Source: Tricholoma matsutake
Taxonomy: Eukaryota > Basidiomycota > Agaricomycetes > Agaricales > Tricholomataceae
Assembly (NCBI GenBank): GCA_026075535.2
Contig: AP026539.1
Coordinates: forward strand, 11,532,001-11,596,000
Direction: 5' to 3'
Length of the DNA stretch: 64,000 nucleotides
The position numbers and the translations under genes are program-made. Below the pieces are notes generated by a model. That model ran no database searches. It saw only the letters and a program-made list of their open reading frames with translations, and was not told where the DNA came from. Below are positions 30,031-40,029 of this stretch, piece after piece; the stretch's first letter is position 1, and each line of letters starts with the position of its first letter.

Positions 30031-32236
30031 TGCTGGCACTTTGCGCCACAGCCTTCGATGTATTTCTTTCAATTGTTTGCCATTGTCCAGGGTGTCCTGT
30101 CATGATGCTATCATGGTATTTCCATATGATTGCTCGGCGGAGGGTTTCGTCCTGTGGCACATAGCACCTGTCTTTGAAAAAGAGCAGGCTGTCTTCAAAT
30201 TTCCAGTCCTCCAATGCAGACTTGATTGGGGGAGTTCCATTGTTTTTCAGGGCTTGTAAAGCGTCATTTACGAGGTCATCCTTCATTATTGCTGAGACCA
30301 GGGCTCCCTGGAGCTCAGTGTCGATTGTTTTGACGAACAGTTTGTCAGCGAGGATGGTCTTGTCCTTGTTATCGGTATTTTCTTCGGCTATATGATCTGC
30401 TCTCCTCGATAGGGCATCAGACTGTACCATCTGTGATCCCAGTACATGTTGTAGCTTCAGGTCGAATTGTGACAGGTAGATGGCCAATCTAGCCTGTTGT
30501 CGGTTTAGTTTCTGTGGCTGACGGAAGTACATCAGGTTCTTGTGATCGGATAATACCGTCACAGGGAATGGCATTCCCTGTAGGTAGTGTCTCCATGTTT
30601 CTAGCGCTCGGATCACTCCCAATAGTTCTTGGTTGTATATCTCATAATTTCTTTCTGCTTCGTTGAAAGAATGCGAGATGTATCCGCATGGGTCCCAGTC
30701 TCCGTTGGCGTCCTGTTGTCTGAGTACTGCGCCTGTCGCAAATTTTGAGGCATCAGATTCTACCACAAATGGTTTTGTTGCATCTGGCATCAGCAGTACT
30801 GGGGTTTCATTGAATTTCCTTTTTAGCGCATCGAACGACTGCTGGCAGTCGTTCGTCCATTCAAATTTCTGGTTCTTCTTTGTCAAGTCGTTCAGCGGTC
30901 TGGCCAGATCCGCGAAGTGTCCAATGAATCGTCGATAGAAGTTTCTGAATCCTAGGAAGGATCTTACATCCTTCACTGTCCTTGGCGTGGGCCAGTCCTT
31001 GATCCCAGCCAGTTTCGTGTTGTCCATTGCAAGTTCATTGGGTCTGATGATCATGCCCAAGAACTTGACTTCCTGTACGTTGAATTTGCATTTCTCTACT
31101 TTCAGGTAGAGATCACATTGCCGTAGTCGTTTGAGGACCCTTTCGGTCCTTATCCGGTGTTCTTCTTCCGCTTTTGAGAAGATCAGGATGTCGTCCATAT
31201 AGATGACGAGCCATCCTTCATCTAGCATATCTCGGACGAGATCGTTCATCATCGCCTGGAATGTTGCCGGTGAGTTGCACAGCCCGAAGAACATCACCAT
31301 TGGCTTGAATAGCCCTCGGTTAGTCTTGAATGCTGCCTTCCACTCGTCTCCTTTCTTTATCCGTACATTGTGATATCCCCATCGAATATCAAGTTTCGTG
31401 AAAAATCTTGCTCCCTTCAGCTTGTCCATGAGGTCTCTGATCAGTGGCAGGGGGTAGTTGTTTCGGATCGTTCCTTCGTTCAGATAGCGATAGTCTTGGC
31501 AAGGTCGTAGAGTGTCAGAGTCCTTCTTTGACACAAAGAAGAACGGGGATGCCATGGGTAATTTCGACAGTCGGATGTATCCTTTCTCCAGGTTTTCGTC
31601 GAGAAACTCACTGAGTTTCTCTTGTTCTTTCAGTGTCAATGGGTAGACTTTGCAATCTTTCAGTACAAAGCCTTCCTTCAAGTCAATTCCGTGATCCCAT
31701 GGTCTTGATTCTGGGAATCGTTCTGATGCGGCCTTCTCGAATACCTGTCTGTACTTCTGGTATTCCGGTGGCAGTAAATTGTCCAGGGTCCATTGGCTAG
31801 TCTCCTTTCCCTCTTCTTGCTCGTGCGCTAGTCGTTGGGATATGGATGTCTTTGCTCTGATCCATATGTCTGAGTTGAGTAGGTACCGTGGGGAGCCCTT
31901 GCCCTTCGTGAGCCTGCTGATCGTGTTTGTTCTTCGGATGTATCTGTGTGTTGGCTCTTGATGTTCCTCTGTCAGGGGCAGTTCTATGTCTGGTCCGAAT
32001 AGGCCAATGACCAGTTCACCTCGCATGTATGTGATCAACACCGAGTCATCCCCAATTGTGTCTCGTTCGGGGGTCTGGTTTGTCGTCCGTATGTCCATGC
32101 CTGCATCTGCCAGTAGTTCTTCGTCGGGTACCTCTTCGACCTTTACCTGAGGGGGGGTCTCCCTGGGCATAGGTATTTCAGCGTTGATGGTACCATGATC
32201 TGGAGTCCTATGATCATGGGTCGGGGTAGTCTGTTG
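30026..32236 (-). CDS. Chromovirus B reverse transcriptase / RNase H
   Basis: A long open frame; the first ATG is at 32170, but homology to the upstream frame suggests the true polyprotein starts with the protease. Blocks: [57 protein letters not shown], catalytic [29 protein letters not shown], then RNase H ([25 protein letters not shown]) and the start of the integrase zinc domain ([12 protein letters not shown]). All polymerase catalytic residues appear present. This is the best-preserved retroelement enzyme in the window. Confidence 0.9.
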   Translation of the reverse strand, partial: QQTTPTHDHRTPDHGTINAEIPMPRETPPQVKVEEVPDEELLADAGMDIRTTNQTPERDTIGDDSVLITYMRGELVIGLFGPDIELPLTEEHQEPTHRYIRRTNTISRLTKGKGSPRYLLNSDIWIRAKTSISQRLAHEQEEGKETSQWTLDNLLPPEYQKYRQVFEKAASERFPESRPWDHGIDLKEGFVLKDCKVYPLTLKEQEKLSEFLDENLEKGYIRLSKLPMASPFFFVSKKDSDTLRPCQDYRYLNEGTIRNNYPLPLIRDLMDKLKGARFFTKLDIRWGYHNVRIKKGDEWKAAFKTNRGLFKPMVMFFGLCNSPATFQAMMNDLVRDMLDEGWLVIYMDDILIFSKAEEEHRIRTERVLKRLRQCDLYLKVEKCKFNVQEVKFLGMIIRPNELAMDNTKLAGIKDWPTPRTVKDVRSFLGFRNFYRRFIGHFADLARPLNDLTKKNQKFEWTNDCQQSFDALKRKFNETPVLLMPDATKPFVVESDASKFATGAVLRQQDANGDWDPCGYISHSFNEAERNYEIYNQELLGVIRALETWRHYLQGMPFPVTVLSDHKNLMYFRQPQKLNRQQARLAIYLSQFDLKLQHVLGSQMVQSDALSRRADHIAEENTDNKDKTILADKLFVKTIDTELQGALVSAIMKDDLVNDALQALKNNGTPPIKSALEDWKFEDSLLFFKDRCYVPQDETLRRAIIWKYHDSIMTGHPGQWQTIERNTSKAVAQSASK

Positions 32237-32821
32237 TCAAGGGTAGTTTATCCTGTTTCGTAGTGTCATCTTCATGTTCCTTTTGCCAGTGCTTCCCTCC
32301 CCTGTGGAGGTTAGCAATTCCTTCATCCTTTGCACAATTCGCTGTGCCCTGTCGCATTCTTTGTTTTTCCCCTTTTCCAGTTGTTTCTTCTGGTTTTCTT
32401 GGGTCTTGGTGACAGCACATTGTGCTGCTTCAAGGCCTCTGGCTTGTTTAGGGGTGTTGCTGCTCCTGGTCTTTGCGACAGCTATCTGGACAGAATTTAG
32501 TTCTTTTGCTTTCCTCTCTGAAAGCCTTTCTCTTGTTTTTGCCATGGCCAATCGGGCTCGGGCAAGGCTCCTCTCTTTTTCTTCAGCAAGCCTTTCTCTT
32601 GTCTTTGCCATGGCTAGTCATGCTCGGGCAAGGTTTCTCTCCTTCCCTTCGGAGAGTCTTTTTCTTGTTTTTGCCACAATGTGTCGAATTTGTGCCATTC
32701 TGTCATTTGGCGCCTCCCTTTCGGCGTCTACCCTAGGAAGGTTTAGGGTGTTCGGGAGGGCCCGTTTGGCTCTTCTTGTCTTTTCCAGGATCCACTGGAT
32801 TTGAGCCCATCATTCTTCATC
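32237..32821 (-). pseudogene. Chromovirus B linker with repeated AKTRERL segments
   Basis: Lies in the same frame as the protease and polymerase. It is a highly charged, probably coiled-coil linker built of about four repeats near 22 residues (IVAKTRKRLSEGKERNLARA, LAMAKTRERLAEEKERSLAR, and so on). Stops: TGA at 32822, another a few codons later, one near 32612 and one at 32237. In the repeats, one unit has TGA exactly where its sister unit has CGA, which shows the ancestral codon directly. Confidence 0.75.
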
Positions 32822-33265
32822 TCAGAACTCAAAGGTTCCCTTCTTCCAATCAATGATCGGGTTTATCTCCCGCAGCCATGGCAGGCCCAGGATTACTGAT
32901 TCTTTGCCTAGTCCAGCGACTAGGTATTCTATTGGGTAGCTCCTTCTGTTGATATGGAGTCTTCCTTTCATGCATCTGGTGATCGTTTCCTGCTTGTTCA
33001 GGGTCCCGTCTACGTTTGTGGCCCGGATGGTGCGGCCTAAGGGATATGTTCTGATCCCTTCTCGTTCAACGAAGTTTGAGTTGATAAAGACTCCTCCTGC
33101 TCCAGAGTCAAGGAGCGCGTTTGTTGTGACATCTTTCTCGTTGTCTGACTCAGCTACCCGAATAGACAGGTGCATAGATTGTCTATTCATGGTAGCTAAG
33201 AGTACAGACCCTAGGGAGACTACAGCGGTGACTGGCATCATATCAGGCCGCTGTTCTAAAAACAC
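32822..33265 (-). pseudogene. Chromovirus B retropepsin-like protease
   Basis: NALLDSGAGGVFINSNFV holds the active-site DSGA, and VILGLPWLREINPIIDW is the conserved end of the fold. The segment is open from 33265 to a TGA at 32822. It overlaps the Gag stop in the -1 frame. The catalytic Asp is present; dimeric aspartic protease activity is inferred from the family. Confidence 0.85.
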
Positions 33266-34152
33266 GATTCCTCCATGAGGTTGAGGGCTCGTTCCTTTTC
33301 TTCTTCATCTAGTTCATCCAGCATCGTGCAGATCTTCTGGTAGGTGTCCACCCCAGTCTTCTTCTGGGTGAAGCAGTTTTGGTAGGGAGGAGGCGCTGAC
33401 CCCGTCTGAGTGGGGTTCTTTCCATCCCTGTGGTCGGACGATCTGTGTCCCGGTTGGTGGCAGATGAAACACAATCCCTTTCGGAGGTGTTCCACGCATT
33501 CTTGGTTCATCAGTCGGTTGATGTCAAGAGAGGGCTGTCCTTTCTTCATCGCTTCTTTTGTCATCTGGTTTTGCCTGGTCTTCCCCAGGATTGCCATGGC
33601 CCGTTTCCATTGGCCTTCGTATTTCGAAGCTGCCTTTATCCAGCCTTCGAGCATGTTGGGCACTGTCTCCATTGTGTGTACCCTCTTCAGTAATTCAGGA
33701 TGCAGTCCGTCCATGAAGTACTCGATCATGGCGGCATCTTCTGTGATTCCCGTCCTGTCTTTCAGGATGTGGAAGTTCGCCACATATTCTTCGAGGTTCC
33801 CTGAACCTTGTTTGAGATTCTTAATCTCTGTCTTTGCCATTCCGGTGTCATTGATCGGTGAGAAGGCCCCTAGGACCTTCTGTCGGAAGTCTGCGTATTC
33901 ACCGAGTCCCTCGGACTGGTGTTGGTTGACAAATGCCTGCGCCCAGGCAGCTGCTGTCCCTCCATTCATGAAGGACAGCGTGAAGATGATCTTCTTGTCG
34001 TTCATGTCATAGACCTGATCATTGATTCGCAAGTACAGGTCTATCTCCTGCAGGAACTTGGCGGTCTTGGTCCGCTCTCCTGAGAAGTCTGTGGGTGATC
34101 GGATTTGAATGTCCTTCACGGACATCGTTGGTGCAGTTGCGGGTTCAGACAT
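33256..34152 (-). CDS. Chromovirus B Gag (intact)
   Basis: An intact frame of 298 residues from ATG 34152 to TAG 33256. It has the capsid-type region of Ty3/gypsy Gag (FSGERTKTAKFLQEIDLYL, LSFMNGGTAAAWAQAFV, LEEYVANFHIL). Near residue 230, CFICHQPGHRSSDH resembles a CCHC zinc knuckle with His in place of the last Cys. The C-terminus is acidic. Gag ends in GTGTTTTTAG, and the protease frame is entered by a -1 shift there. Because Gag is intact it could still package RNAs. Confidence 0.88.
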   Translation of the reverse strand: MSEPATAPTMSVKDIQIRSPTDFSGERTKTAKFLQEIDLYLRINDQVYDMNDKKIIFTLSFMNGGTAAAWAQAFVNQHQSEGLGEYADFRQKVLGAFSPINDTGMAKTEIKNLKQGSGNLEEYVANFHILKDRTGITEDAAMIEYFMDGLHPELLKRVHTMETVPNMLEGWIKAASKYEGQWKRAMAILGKTRQNQMTKEAMKKGQPSLDINRLMNQECVEHLRKGLCFICHQPGHRSSDHRDGKNPTQTGSAPPPYQNCFTQKKTGVDTYQKICTMLDELDEEEKERALNLMEESCF

Positions 34153-34454
34153 CTCGTTATAGAGGTTGTCGGTTTCGTCTGTTAAGAAGCAGGTGGATGT
34201 TTCAGATGGGGGTGCATGCGGTTGTTCAAAGTCTTTGTCGGTGAGGAAATCTCCTCGTTGTCTGTCAGTTGATCCATAGAACCAACGCTGTGCTGGGGTC
34301 GAGTAACAGACTAGTCTTCCATTGTATCGGTACCAAGATGAACCTGGCTGTGGTTCTGCTTCTCTTGGTGGTCGGTCTGGGGTTTGTCTAGACCCAGGTC
34401 GCTGTGGTGTGTATCAAGACGTATTGCCTACACCTAGGTAGGTGGGCTAGCAGA

Positions 34455-34466
34455 TAGTTTAGATCT
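34455..34466 (-). promoter_or_regulatory. Self-complementary primer binding site of chromovirus B
   Basis: Two bases from the 5' LTR, the element-sense sequence AGATCTAAACTA is the exact reverse complement of TAGTTTAGATCT inside the LTR (plus-strand 34693-34704; repeated in the other LTR). This matches the self-priming used by Tf1/sushi-type elements, where the RNA 5' end folds back on the PBS. No TGG-type tRNA site is seen. Confidence 0.7.
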
Positions 34467-34468
34467 TA

Positions 34469-35190
34469 TGTTATGAGCGAAGCCTCAACCACTCGATCTA
34501 GTCAATGTTGTTGACGAGGTGCTTCCTCGACAAGTCGTTTGGCACTAGTCTTACTCGGAGTGTCCGACGTAACAGAGATAGTGCACTCTAGCAGGCCTTC
34601 TGCATAGAGTCATTCAGGTTCACGCACTAAGGGGCTTCCTTAGTGGTTTCGAGTAAGTTCGCAAGTTCACAAGTTAAGGCTGTAGATTGCCTAGATCTAA
34701 ACTAAGGACATCCCTACTACGAGTTGCAGTACTTATACTACGAGGGAGGTCCTTATCGTCCAATCGGAAAGATAGATGCATATCAAGTAAGAATAGAAAC
34801 AATAGGCCTCATGCCTTGCATGAGGCGTCCGATGTCATGGAGTGCTGTGGCGCAGCATGTCAGGAAACAATAAGAGATAAGCCTCATGCCTAGCATGAGG
34901 CGTCTGATGTCGCGGATCCGATGTCAAGGATCCGATGTCAATTGTGAGAGTCCGACGTCACGGACCTCATGTCAGGGGGCTGTCATATCACAGCATGTGT
35001 CAGGTGCATGGAGTCACCATGCATCAAGGGTGCCTTCCATGGGAAGGGGATCGAATGCATGCAGTCGGCATGTGTCATATGTGTGTCTGATGTCAAGGAC
35101 ATGCCCTAGGCATGAATCAAGGGGTGCCTCCTGTCTGGAGGGGATTGTCGGGTGCATCGGGTTCCATGAGTTACAAGGAAAATTGTAACA
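34469..35190 (-). mobile_element. Chromovirus family B, 5' LTR (722 bp)
   Basis: Runs from TGTTATGAGCGAAGCC to AAAATTGTAACA in plus orientation; partner of 27187-27938. It contains the TAGTTTAGATCT segment complementary to the PBS. Differences between the LTRs are largely C/T and G/A changes, many at CpG. Confidence 0.93.
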
Positions 35191-35300
35191 ATAGGGATCC
35201 TTGTCATAGCACTACATAGTGCCATAGTGCCATAGCATGGTTCTTTACCTTTTTAGTGCAACATAGTGTGCCCTGAACTCTACATAGCACTCCATAGTAG
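35191..35300 (-). pseudogene. LINE continuation upstream of the gypsy insertion
   Basis: Starts with the second ATAGG. If the gypsy element is removed, minus-strand codons read TRIPMLRVKDDDG across the junction, matching the usual run of this LINE family. Only a few codons are recognisable before the sequence becomes AT-rich. Confidence 0.55.
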
Positions 35301-35547
35301 GGTAGTCTAACTATTTATGGAAATCATCCAGGTCCTTAGTACCTTGCCAGCTTATATGATAGATGTCTTGAGTATAGTAAAGCAGAAAACCAATTATATT
35401 ATGAAGAACTACAACTATGTACTAACTAACTACAGATTTTACTGTACAGCAAGGATACTAATTAAACTGACTATGGGCAGATATAACTAACAACAGTCAA
35501 AAACAGTCCACCACTGGTATTGCTGATGAGGATGAGCTGCAAGGGAC
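35301..35547. other. No gene seen
   Basis: AT-rich sequence without frames of note. Confidence 0.3.
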
Positions 35548-36300
35548 TTGTTAGGGCAAAAGTGGTTTGGGTGCTGCATGGTGGAGGTGGTTGTTGTTGC
35601 TGGGGGGTTCTGTGTCATCATGTTGTCTGTGTTCTCCCAGTCGTTCAGTCACAGTCAATGTAGCTGGATAGCAGCACCTGTGATCCACCCAGTGAGCAGT
35701 TGCTCGCAGGCATGGGGCAGCTGCAGTGTTGTCCATTGTGGTTGGGGTACTGCAGCTGTTCTTTGTTGTCATGGGGCCCTGGGGTGGAGGGGCCTGTTTT
35801 GGGGGAGTTTGGGGGTTCAGTGTGACATGGTGCATTTATGGATATGTGTAGGTACTTACCTGGTGGGTACCCTGCTCTGCATGCATCCACACTCCTAGCC
35901 CATATTGAGAGCCTCATATTCCATTTGAATGGGAAGGAGGTGTGCATGGTCATGGTGCATCACAGCTGCATCTGTTGATACTAGTAGTTTAGATCCTAAA
36001 AATGACAAAAAACAAACTCTTATTTACTTTATATAAACAACAAACAAATGAAGAAGAAAAAAAAAACATGCATATGCCTGCATTGCATCCAAAATGGCTC
36101 AGTTGGAACCAGTGTGTGGAAGTGGGCATGGAAGTGGTGGTGGTGGATGGTGGTGGTGGTGGTAGAGGTGTGAGGAAGGGAGGGCAGCAGCAGTGTTGAT
36201 GGTGAAGGGGAAAGAATGAGCAGACAATGAAATTTGAGCCTGAACTTCTTCAACATGACCATGTGAAATGAGTTAATGGCACCATCCAGCAGCATTTTGG
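35548..36300. repeat. Core-cassette copy related to 18.6-19.1 kb
   Basis: Contains a GAGCAGTTGCTC palindrome (about 35693) after ATCCACCC, G-rich runs, and a block alignable with 18616-18770 (TCAGTGTGACATGG, CTCCTAGCCCAT, CATTTGAATGGG). After an AT-rich link comes a block like 18940-19040 (GTGGGCATGGAAGTGG). It therefore derives from the same kind of element as 17197-19555 but lacks the tRNA-like ends and the tandem expansion. Ends were not located. Confidence 0.65.
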
Positions 36301-36486
36301 CATGAGCATCAAATTCTAGGCTTCATTGAACATTTGTTCAACTTGGATAGGTTCCCAAAAAAATAAATTGGGAAAAAAACTACATCATAGCCTGTCTAAG
36401 CTATGCCACTATGAGATACTATGGGCTTGGCATAATTGCTACTGTTTGCTGAGCTTGGCATATTTGCTACAGTTTGTTATGGGAAA

Positions 36487-37050
36487 AACCAGGTTTGCTG
36501 CAGACTCCAAACCAGCTGCAGACAATGTTTAACTTTTTTTTGCTTATGTAAACTTGAACTATTAATGTGTCCCAGCAACTGGCACAACTTGTAAATTTGG
36601 TTGTGTTTGTACTCTGATCTATTTTCAGTGGGAAAATTTCTGCAAGCCATTCCTCAACAACTATGCCATATTTTTGCATTATTCTGTAATCCATCTTATA
36701 CTACTAATTGAGCTTTAGAATTTCAAACAATTTATTTATTTATTGGTTGACATCTGTGAAAGTTAGGTTGACCCCTTCCAATTATGTGTGTGCAAGCATT
36801 TGAAATTCTAGAACTCAATTAGTAGTATAAGATCGATTACAGAATAATGCAAAAATATGGCATGGTTGTTGAGGAATGGCTTGCAGAATTTTTTTTCCCA
36901 CTGAAAATAGATCAGAGTACAAACACAACCAAATTTACAAGTTGTGCCAGTCACAGGGACACATTAATAGTTCAAGTTTACATAAGCAAAAAGGGAGTTA
37001 AATGTGGCCTGTGGCTGGTTTGGAGTCTGGCAAGACTCTGGGTTTGCTGA
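36487..37050. repeat. Fold-back inverted repeat (two arms of about 240-250 bp)
   Basis: Arm 36487-36727 is the reverse complement of arm 36799-37050, with scattered differences, around a spacer of about 71 bases. Shared blocks include CAACAACTATGCCATA and its inverse, and ACAAACACAACCAAATTTAC. Both arms encode the same short frame outward from the centre (KYGxVVEEWLAEF, KIDQSTNTTKFTSCAS, LIVQVYISKK), so a coding-like sequence was duplicated head to head. I do not recognise it. A transcript would form a long hairpin. Confidence 0.8.
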
Positions 37051-38554
37051 TGTGGAGTGGAAAGACCATTGAAAGACTGGCAAGGTCAGCAGGCCATTGA
37101 GAATGTTTGGAGAATATATGGCCCCATGCTGCTGCTATGACTCTTGAGCTTTATGTCAACATTGGCATCACTATTTCTGGCTGAACAATGTTATGATCTT
37201 CTACCAGGACAGAATGTGGGTTCCAGTGGCATCCACAGGGCAAGGGCATAAACATGTGCACAGAAACATGTGTACAACATATGGATTTTACATGTTCCAC
37301 CGATGGCCACTGCAGTATGATTTGATAACCTCTTTTGGATTGCCAGTAGATCACATAGTGGCTCATTGGGCTGTTATATTGTGGCAGGATGTAAGGTTAC
37401 TAGTAGTTTGTTTAGTAATGAGTCCATGCCGCCTCCCTTGATGTTAATTAATTTCTTACCACTAATCTGTGAGAGTGAAGTATCATTTCCCAATAACTAT
37501 CGAGAACCTGTGGTGCAAGTACACCGATACTAAGTGTACAGGGAGTGATTCATCACTCCCTGCATCTCTCCCCCTTACTGCCTTACCACAGTGATGCACT
37601 GCATTACATTTTGTTTTCACACACTGGTAAGTCTGCCCCCCATGATGTTGCCAGGTTCAACATTCAGATCTGTTTAACTTACATGCCCCAGGGGGCATAC
37701 CATTGGGATCAGTTAGGGTCTGTTTACATGTCCCAAATTATGATTATTTAGGGTTTGTTTATGGGGCATACCAGCTAGGACCAGTTAGGGTTACTAGTAG
37801 CAGGTTCAGTTAGTGTTTCTCAGAGTTCAGTCAGCCTATTCAGTAGAAATCCACGATACATCAGTCCAGCAGATTTCTGCAAAACCACAATAGATCTGTC
37901 AGTAGTGGATTGGGCCCATGGCAGAAAAAACTCATGTGGGCCCAGGGTGTGATGCATCTGTGTGGGCCCAGTATACAGATTCACTGCCGATGATGATTCT
38001 TCCTGGTGGTAATTGCTGAAAAATTCTCAGCAGCAGTAACATCTGAATCATGGCGCCGGCTAGCATGGTCACCATTTTACTACATGGCACCAGTGATGAT
38101 TATCACCAGTGGTAATTGCTTGATCCATGTGGGCCCAGTGAGTAGAATTATAGCACCAGCAGCAACAATCACCACCAGTGATTGCTACAAAAATATGGTC
38201 TACCTTTCACCAGCAACAATTCTCGCCACTGGTAATTACTGAAAAGATTATAATTGCCGAAAAATGGTGCCAGCAAGCACAGTTGGCGTATACATTAAGC
38301 AAAACAAAATAATTTTCTAGTAATAATTTTATGATGTCCTTGGTAAAGAATTCATCATCGGCCTGCTCTTCTGCTGCATTAATTGGGCCATCTGGCACAT
38401 TGCCTCATCAAGGGTGGCAAGCTGCCAGTGAAGGGGATGGTTTACTACAATGTTGGACTTCACCATCTTGATGGCCTTGTGGTAGCTGTGTTCAACAGCA
38501 TCAGAATAAGTTGAAATTTCCTACAATTATTATTCAGCAGCTCCCGGCCAAAGT
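37051..38554. other. No gene seen; GGGCCCA and CACCAGCAACAATT-like repeats
   Basis: Contains short dispersed repeats such as GATGATTATCACCAGTGGTAATTGCT (37.98-38.26 kb, several variants) and GTGGGCCCA motifs resembling those of the 42-43 kb array. No frame supports a gene. Confidence 0.4.
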
Positions 38555-39881
38555 TCAGGACTTAACTTGGGGGGCCAGCTGGGGTGTCACTGGTGTCGAT
38601 GGAGTACAACCTGGGAATACTGGATGAACACAGCTGGGTAATGAAAGGCAGACAGTGTGTTGAGGAACATTTTGTGGACAGCCAGGAGGGGAATGGACCT
38701 CATCTGAAGTGCTGTGTGTCAATATTGAACTATGAAAAGATCCAGGCAAGGACAATGTTGGGCTGACATGATCCAGCACAGGTTCAATATAGGCCATAGA
38801 GACATTGACCTCCATGTCACTACCTTCAGTCACCTCAGTAAACCAGAAGTGTGCACTATCTGCATCTGGCATGTCAAGACTGGCTGGGATATAAAGAGTG
38901 TCCACCATTTGTAATTGTGATGGCAGTGTTGCTGAATGATTAGGACTGCCAGGAATATAAAAAGCATCTGGGTCAATGGTATGGGTATGTACTGGCATTG
39001 GGGCTGCAAAATCAACTACAGAACAATCTGTGGCTGGCAAGTCAGGAATATGAAACATGTTCAAGTCATGGTGTGCCAGGGATGATGTCAAATGAGCAGT
39101 GGTGCTCACCACCAGTGAGTCAGGACTACCAGGAATATGAAACACATCCACCGCCAGCAAATCAGGACTACCAGGAATATAAAATGTATTGGCGGCCAGT
39201 GAGTCAGGAATATGAAACATGTCTAGGTCATGGTGTGTCAGTGATGATGTCAAATCAACAGTGGTGCTTGCCACTGGTGAGTCAGGACTACCAGGAATAT
39301 AAAACACATCAGCAGCCAGTGAGTCAGGAATATGAAAGATATCTAGGTCATGGTGTGCCGGTGATGATGTCAAATGAACAGTGCTTGCTGGGGGCAAGTC
39401 AGGACTACCAGGAATATGAAATGCATCCAAGTCAAAAGATTGGATATTTTTGGTGGGTGGGATTGCCAAATGGATAATATCTGCAGCCACTTCAGGAATA
39501 TCAAAAGCATCAAAAGCATATGGGGAGTGTATTGATGACAGTGGTATTGGAGAATGAAGAGTACCATCCACCATCAGTGAATCAGGACTTTCAGGAATAT
39601 GAAAAGTGGCCAGGTCCAGATTATCTATATTTGCTGGTGGGGGTTGAGATATCAATATTATCTACTGCCAGCAAATCAGGACTACCAGGAATATAAAAGG
39701 TGTCAAGGTCTAGAGTTCGCATATTTGTTGGTGGCAAATTTGGCAAGTGAACTGATGAGCTGTCTGAATATTCCATAATGTTATGTTGAAGGCACAAATA
39801 TAGATCAACAAATGTGGTCACATGAATTTTGAATACAGAAGTTGAAACTGACATTGCATTTATTGATGCTATCAACTGCAT
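38555..39881 (-). CDS. IPGSPD-repeat protein ORF (one frameshift near 39650)
   Basis: The open frame 38555-39655 plus a second frame (39621-39881) that starts the same repeat pattern make one probable gene with a one-base shift. The protein is built of repeats of F(H/Y)IPGSPD followed by a variable Ser/Thr/Asp/His stretch such as STTVDLTSSLTHHDLDMF. At least ten IPGSPD-type copies are visible. The C-terminus (near GCPQNVPQHTVC and VTPQLAPQ) is Pro and Cys rich. No transmembrane or catalytic motif. The ends are divergent from the ORF at 40030. Function unknown. Confidence 0.5.
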
Positions 39882-40029
39882 CCACCTTAAGTACCAACAG
39901 TTTTACCACATCTTCTCAGTATACTGAATCCATGGAGCATGCACTCAATACATTTTTGGATGGTACTCAGACAACTGCAGATGAGAAATCCATGCTGGGA
40001 AAGTTGGTGCATGATTTTTATCATGTCCT

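Larger units (their letters stand above)
27187..35190 (-). mobile_element. Complete Ty3/gypsy chromovirus family B
   Basis: LTRs at both ends, 5-bp duplications ATAGG, Gag, protease, reverse transcriptase, RNase H, integrase and chromodomain in the Ty3/gypsy order, plus an extra ORF after the chromodomain. It sits inside the LINE. Several nonsense codons and frameshifts in pol make it non-autonomous. Confidence 0.93.

Noticed and set aside
32274..32804. A hydrophobic plus-strand ORF of 176 codons
   Set aside because: Antisense of the charged repeat linker of chromovirus B; reverse-complemented Lys/Glu/Arg codons yield Phe/Leu/Ser.
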